A model generated the notes under the pieces. It had not been told where the DNA came from. It saw only the letters and a program-made list of their open reading frames with translations, and searched no databases. The translations under genes and the position numbers were made by a program. From Bacteroidales bacterium (GTDB lineage Bacteria; Bacteroidota; Bacteroidia; Bacteroidales; UBA4181), in NCBI GenBank assembly GCA_028700615.1, contig JAQVSH010000022.1:1-15095 (forward strand): a stretch of 15,095 bases of DNA. The letters are read 5' to 3'. Within the stretch, counting starts at the first letter, position 1. Each line of letters begins with the position of its first letter. This document shows positions 14,289 through 15,095 of this stretch, one piece after another.

Positions 14289-15095
14289 CTATGCTTTTGT
14301 AACTCTTTCTAAAAACTTCATAAGAGAAAAAATAATAGCAGCAGACACGAGGCAACAAATAACGAATATAAGCCAAAGCTGCCAGAGTTCAAGTTTTTCC
14401 CAAAAATAGCTACCTACGCTCAACAACTTATTTCCCACGGCGGTTGCACAAAGCCAGCCTCCCTGCATCAATCCTTTATATTTGGGAGGCGCCACTTTGG
14501 AAACAAAAGATATTCCCATAGGACTGAGACAAAGTTCTGCAAAAGTTAATGTCAGGTAAGTACCAATAAGCCAATATGGGGAAACAAGTGAAGACCCTTT
14601 GGCAATCAACTCATTGGGAGGAGTCAACCCAAAAGAAGAAACCACCATAATCAAAAAAGCAAATGCGGCAATTAACATTCCATATCCGATTTTTCGAGGC
14701 GTGGAAGGTTCCTTTCCCTTTTTATTCAACCATCCGAAAAATGACACCACTAAAGGAGTCAGCAAAACGATGAAAATAGCATTAAACTGTTGAAATTTCA
14801 TCGGCGTGATGGCATTTTTATCCTCAAAACCCATATAGAAATAAAAGGCTATTAAGAAAGAGGCTATGCTTCCCGCGAGATTTAAAAGACGCTTTTTCTT
14901 TTTTGTAGTGCTTACTGAAGCGAAATAAAGCAAGATAATCCCTATAATGACAGCAAGGAAAGAATAGATATTAAAAAAGAGATTGGTAAACCGGCTTACA
15001 GAAGTTACCGTGTAATCCCTGGCAAAGAAATTAAGAGTTAACCCGTTCTGATGAAAAGACATCGAGAAAAAAATCACCACAAGAAAAACCATGAC
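14289..15095 (-). CDS. POT/PTR-family peptide MFS transporter, C-terminal part (cut by window edge)
   Basis: A proton-coupled di-/tripeptide importer of the inner membrane. About 268 residues are visible, ending in TAG at 14291-14289; the N-terminal half lies beyond the right edge, and the frame is open to the last base. There are about seven hydrophobic helices. MSFHQNGLTLNFFARDYT near the start of the visible part and FAELCLSPMGISFVSK, followed by GLMQGGWLCATAVGNKL, match the C-terminal half of POT transporters, especially the form common in Bacteroidota. The gene is transcribed towards the hydrogenase-like operon on the same strand, with a 73-bp gap containing a promoter candidate. It is probably a separate unit: its product has no known link to the complex. 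Substrate range cannot be read from this part. Confidence 0.82.
   Translation of the reverse strand, partial: VMVFLVVIFFSMSFHQNGLTLNFFARDYTVTSVSRFTNLFFNIYSFLAVIIGIILLYFASVSTTKKKKRLLNLAGSIASFLIAFYFYMGFEDKNAITPMKFQQFNAIFIVLLTPLVVSFFGWLNKKGKEPSTPRKIGYGMLIAAFAFLIMVVSSFGLTPPNELIAKGSSLVSPYWLIGTYLTLTFAELCLSPMGISFVSKVAPPKYKGLMQGGWLCATAVGNKLLSVGSYFWEKLELWQLWLIFVICCLVSAAIIFSLMKFLERVTKA

Noticed and set aside
1..15095. CRISPR arrays, tRNA or rRNA genes, insertion sequences
   Set aside because: No regularly spaced repeats, cloverleaf-like segments, rRNA motifs, transposase motifs or terminal inverted repeats were seen; the window is almost fully occupied by the genes listed.

Overview
The window has two blocks of genes that face each other, plus a transporter gene at the right edge. 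The best guess for the host is a motile or chemosensory member of the Bacteroidota. Three observations support this. Most starts lack a Shine-Dalgarno (SD) sequence. The one clear promoter candidate has the Bacteroidota form TTTG-N20-TtAnTTTG. The right-edge peptide transporter resembles POT-family proteins typical of that phylum. The DNA is fairly A+T-rich, and no 16S rRNA or other marker gene is present, so the assignment is tentative.

Left block (+ strand, 2-4943): a chemosensory operon. It holds the C-terminal end of a methyl-accepting chemotaxis protein, a hybrid CheA kinase with its own C-terminal receiver, a CheB methylesterase with an intact Ser-His-Asp triad, and a receiver-histidine kinase fusion. 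The genes are 34, 15 and 0 bases apart. No cheR, separate cheW or cheY lies inside the window.

Right block (- strand, 14215 down to 4908): a tightly packed operon for a complex I / group 4 [NiFe]-hydrogenase-like membrane complex. In transcription order it encodes a HyfB/NuoL-like antiporter-type subunit broken by an in-frame TGA, a second intact HyfB-like paralogue, a NuoH/HyfC-like subunit, a HyfE-like subunit, a HyfF-like antiporter-type subunit, a fused NuoC-NuoD-like large subunit, and a fused ferredoxin-NuoB-like small subunit. The membrane arm looks complete, with three antiporter-like subunits, and keeps its charged proton-path residues. The peripheral arm has lost its classical redox sites. 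The large subunit has neither CxxC pair for the [NiFe] centre, and the small subunit has D, C, D and N where four cysteines normally hold the proximal/N2 cluster. The ferredoxin part keeps ligands for only one [4Fe-4S] cluster. No NADH-, formate- or F420-input module is encoded nearby. This fits the energy-converting hydrogenase-related (Ehr) group, and the loss of the proximal cluster is the most unusual point.

The two operons converge, and their last genes overlap by 36 bp. Behind the hydrogenase-like operon (14289-15095, - strand) lies the C-terminal part of a POT-family peptide transporter. The 73-bp gap between them carries the promoter candidate. No stretch longer than 300 bases lacks a gene. 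No rRNA, tRNA, CRISPR array or insertion sequence was seen.
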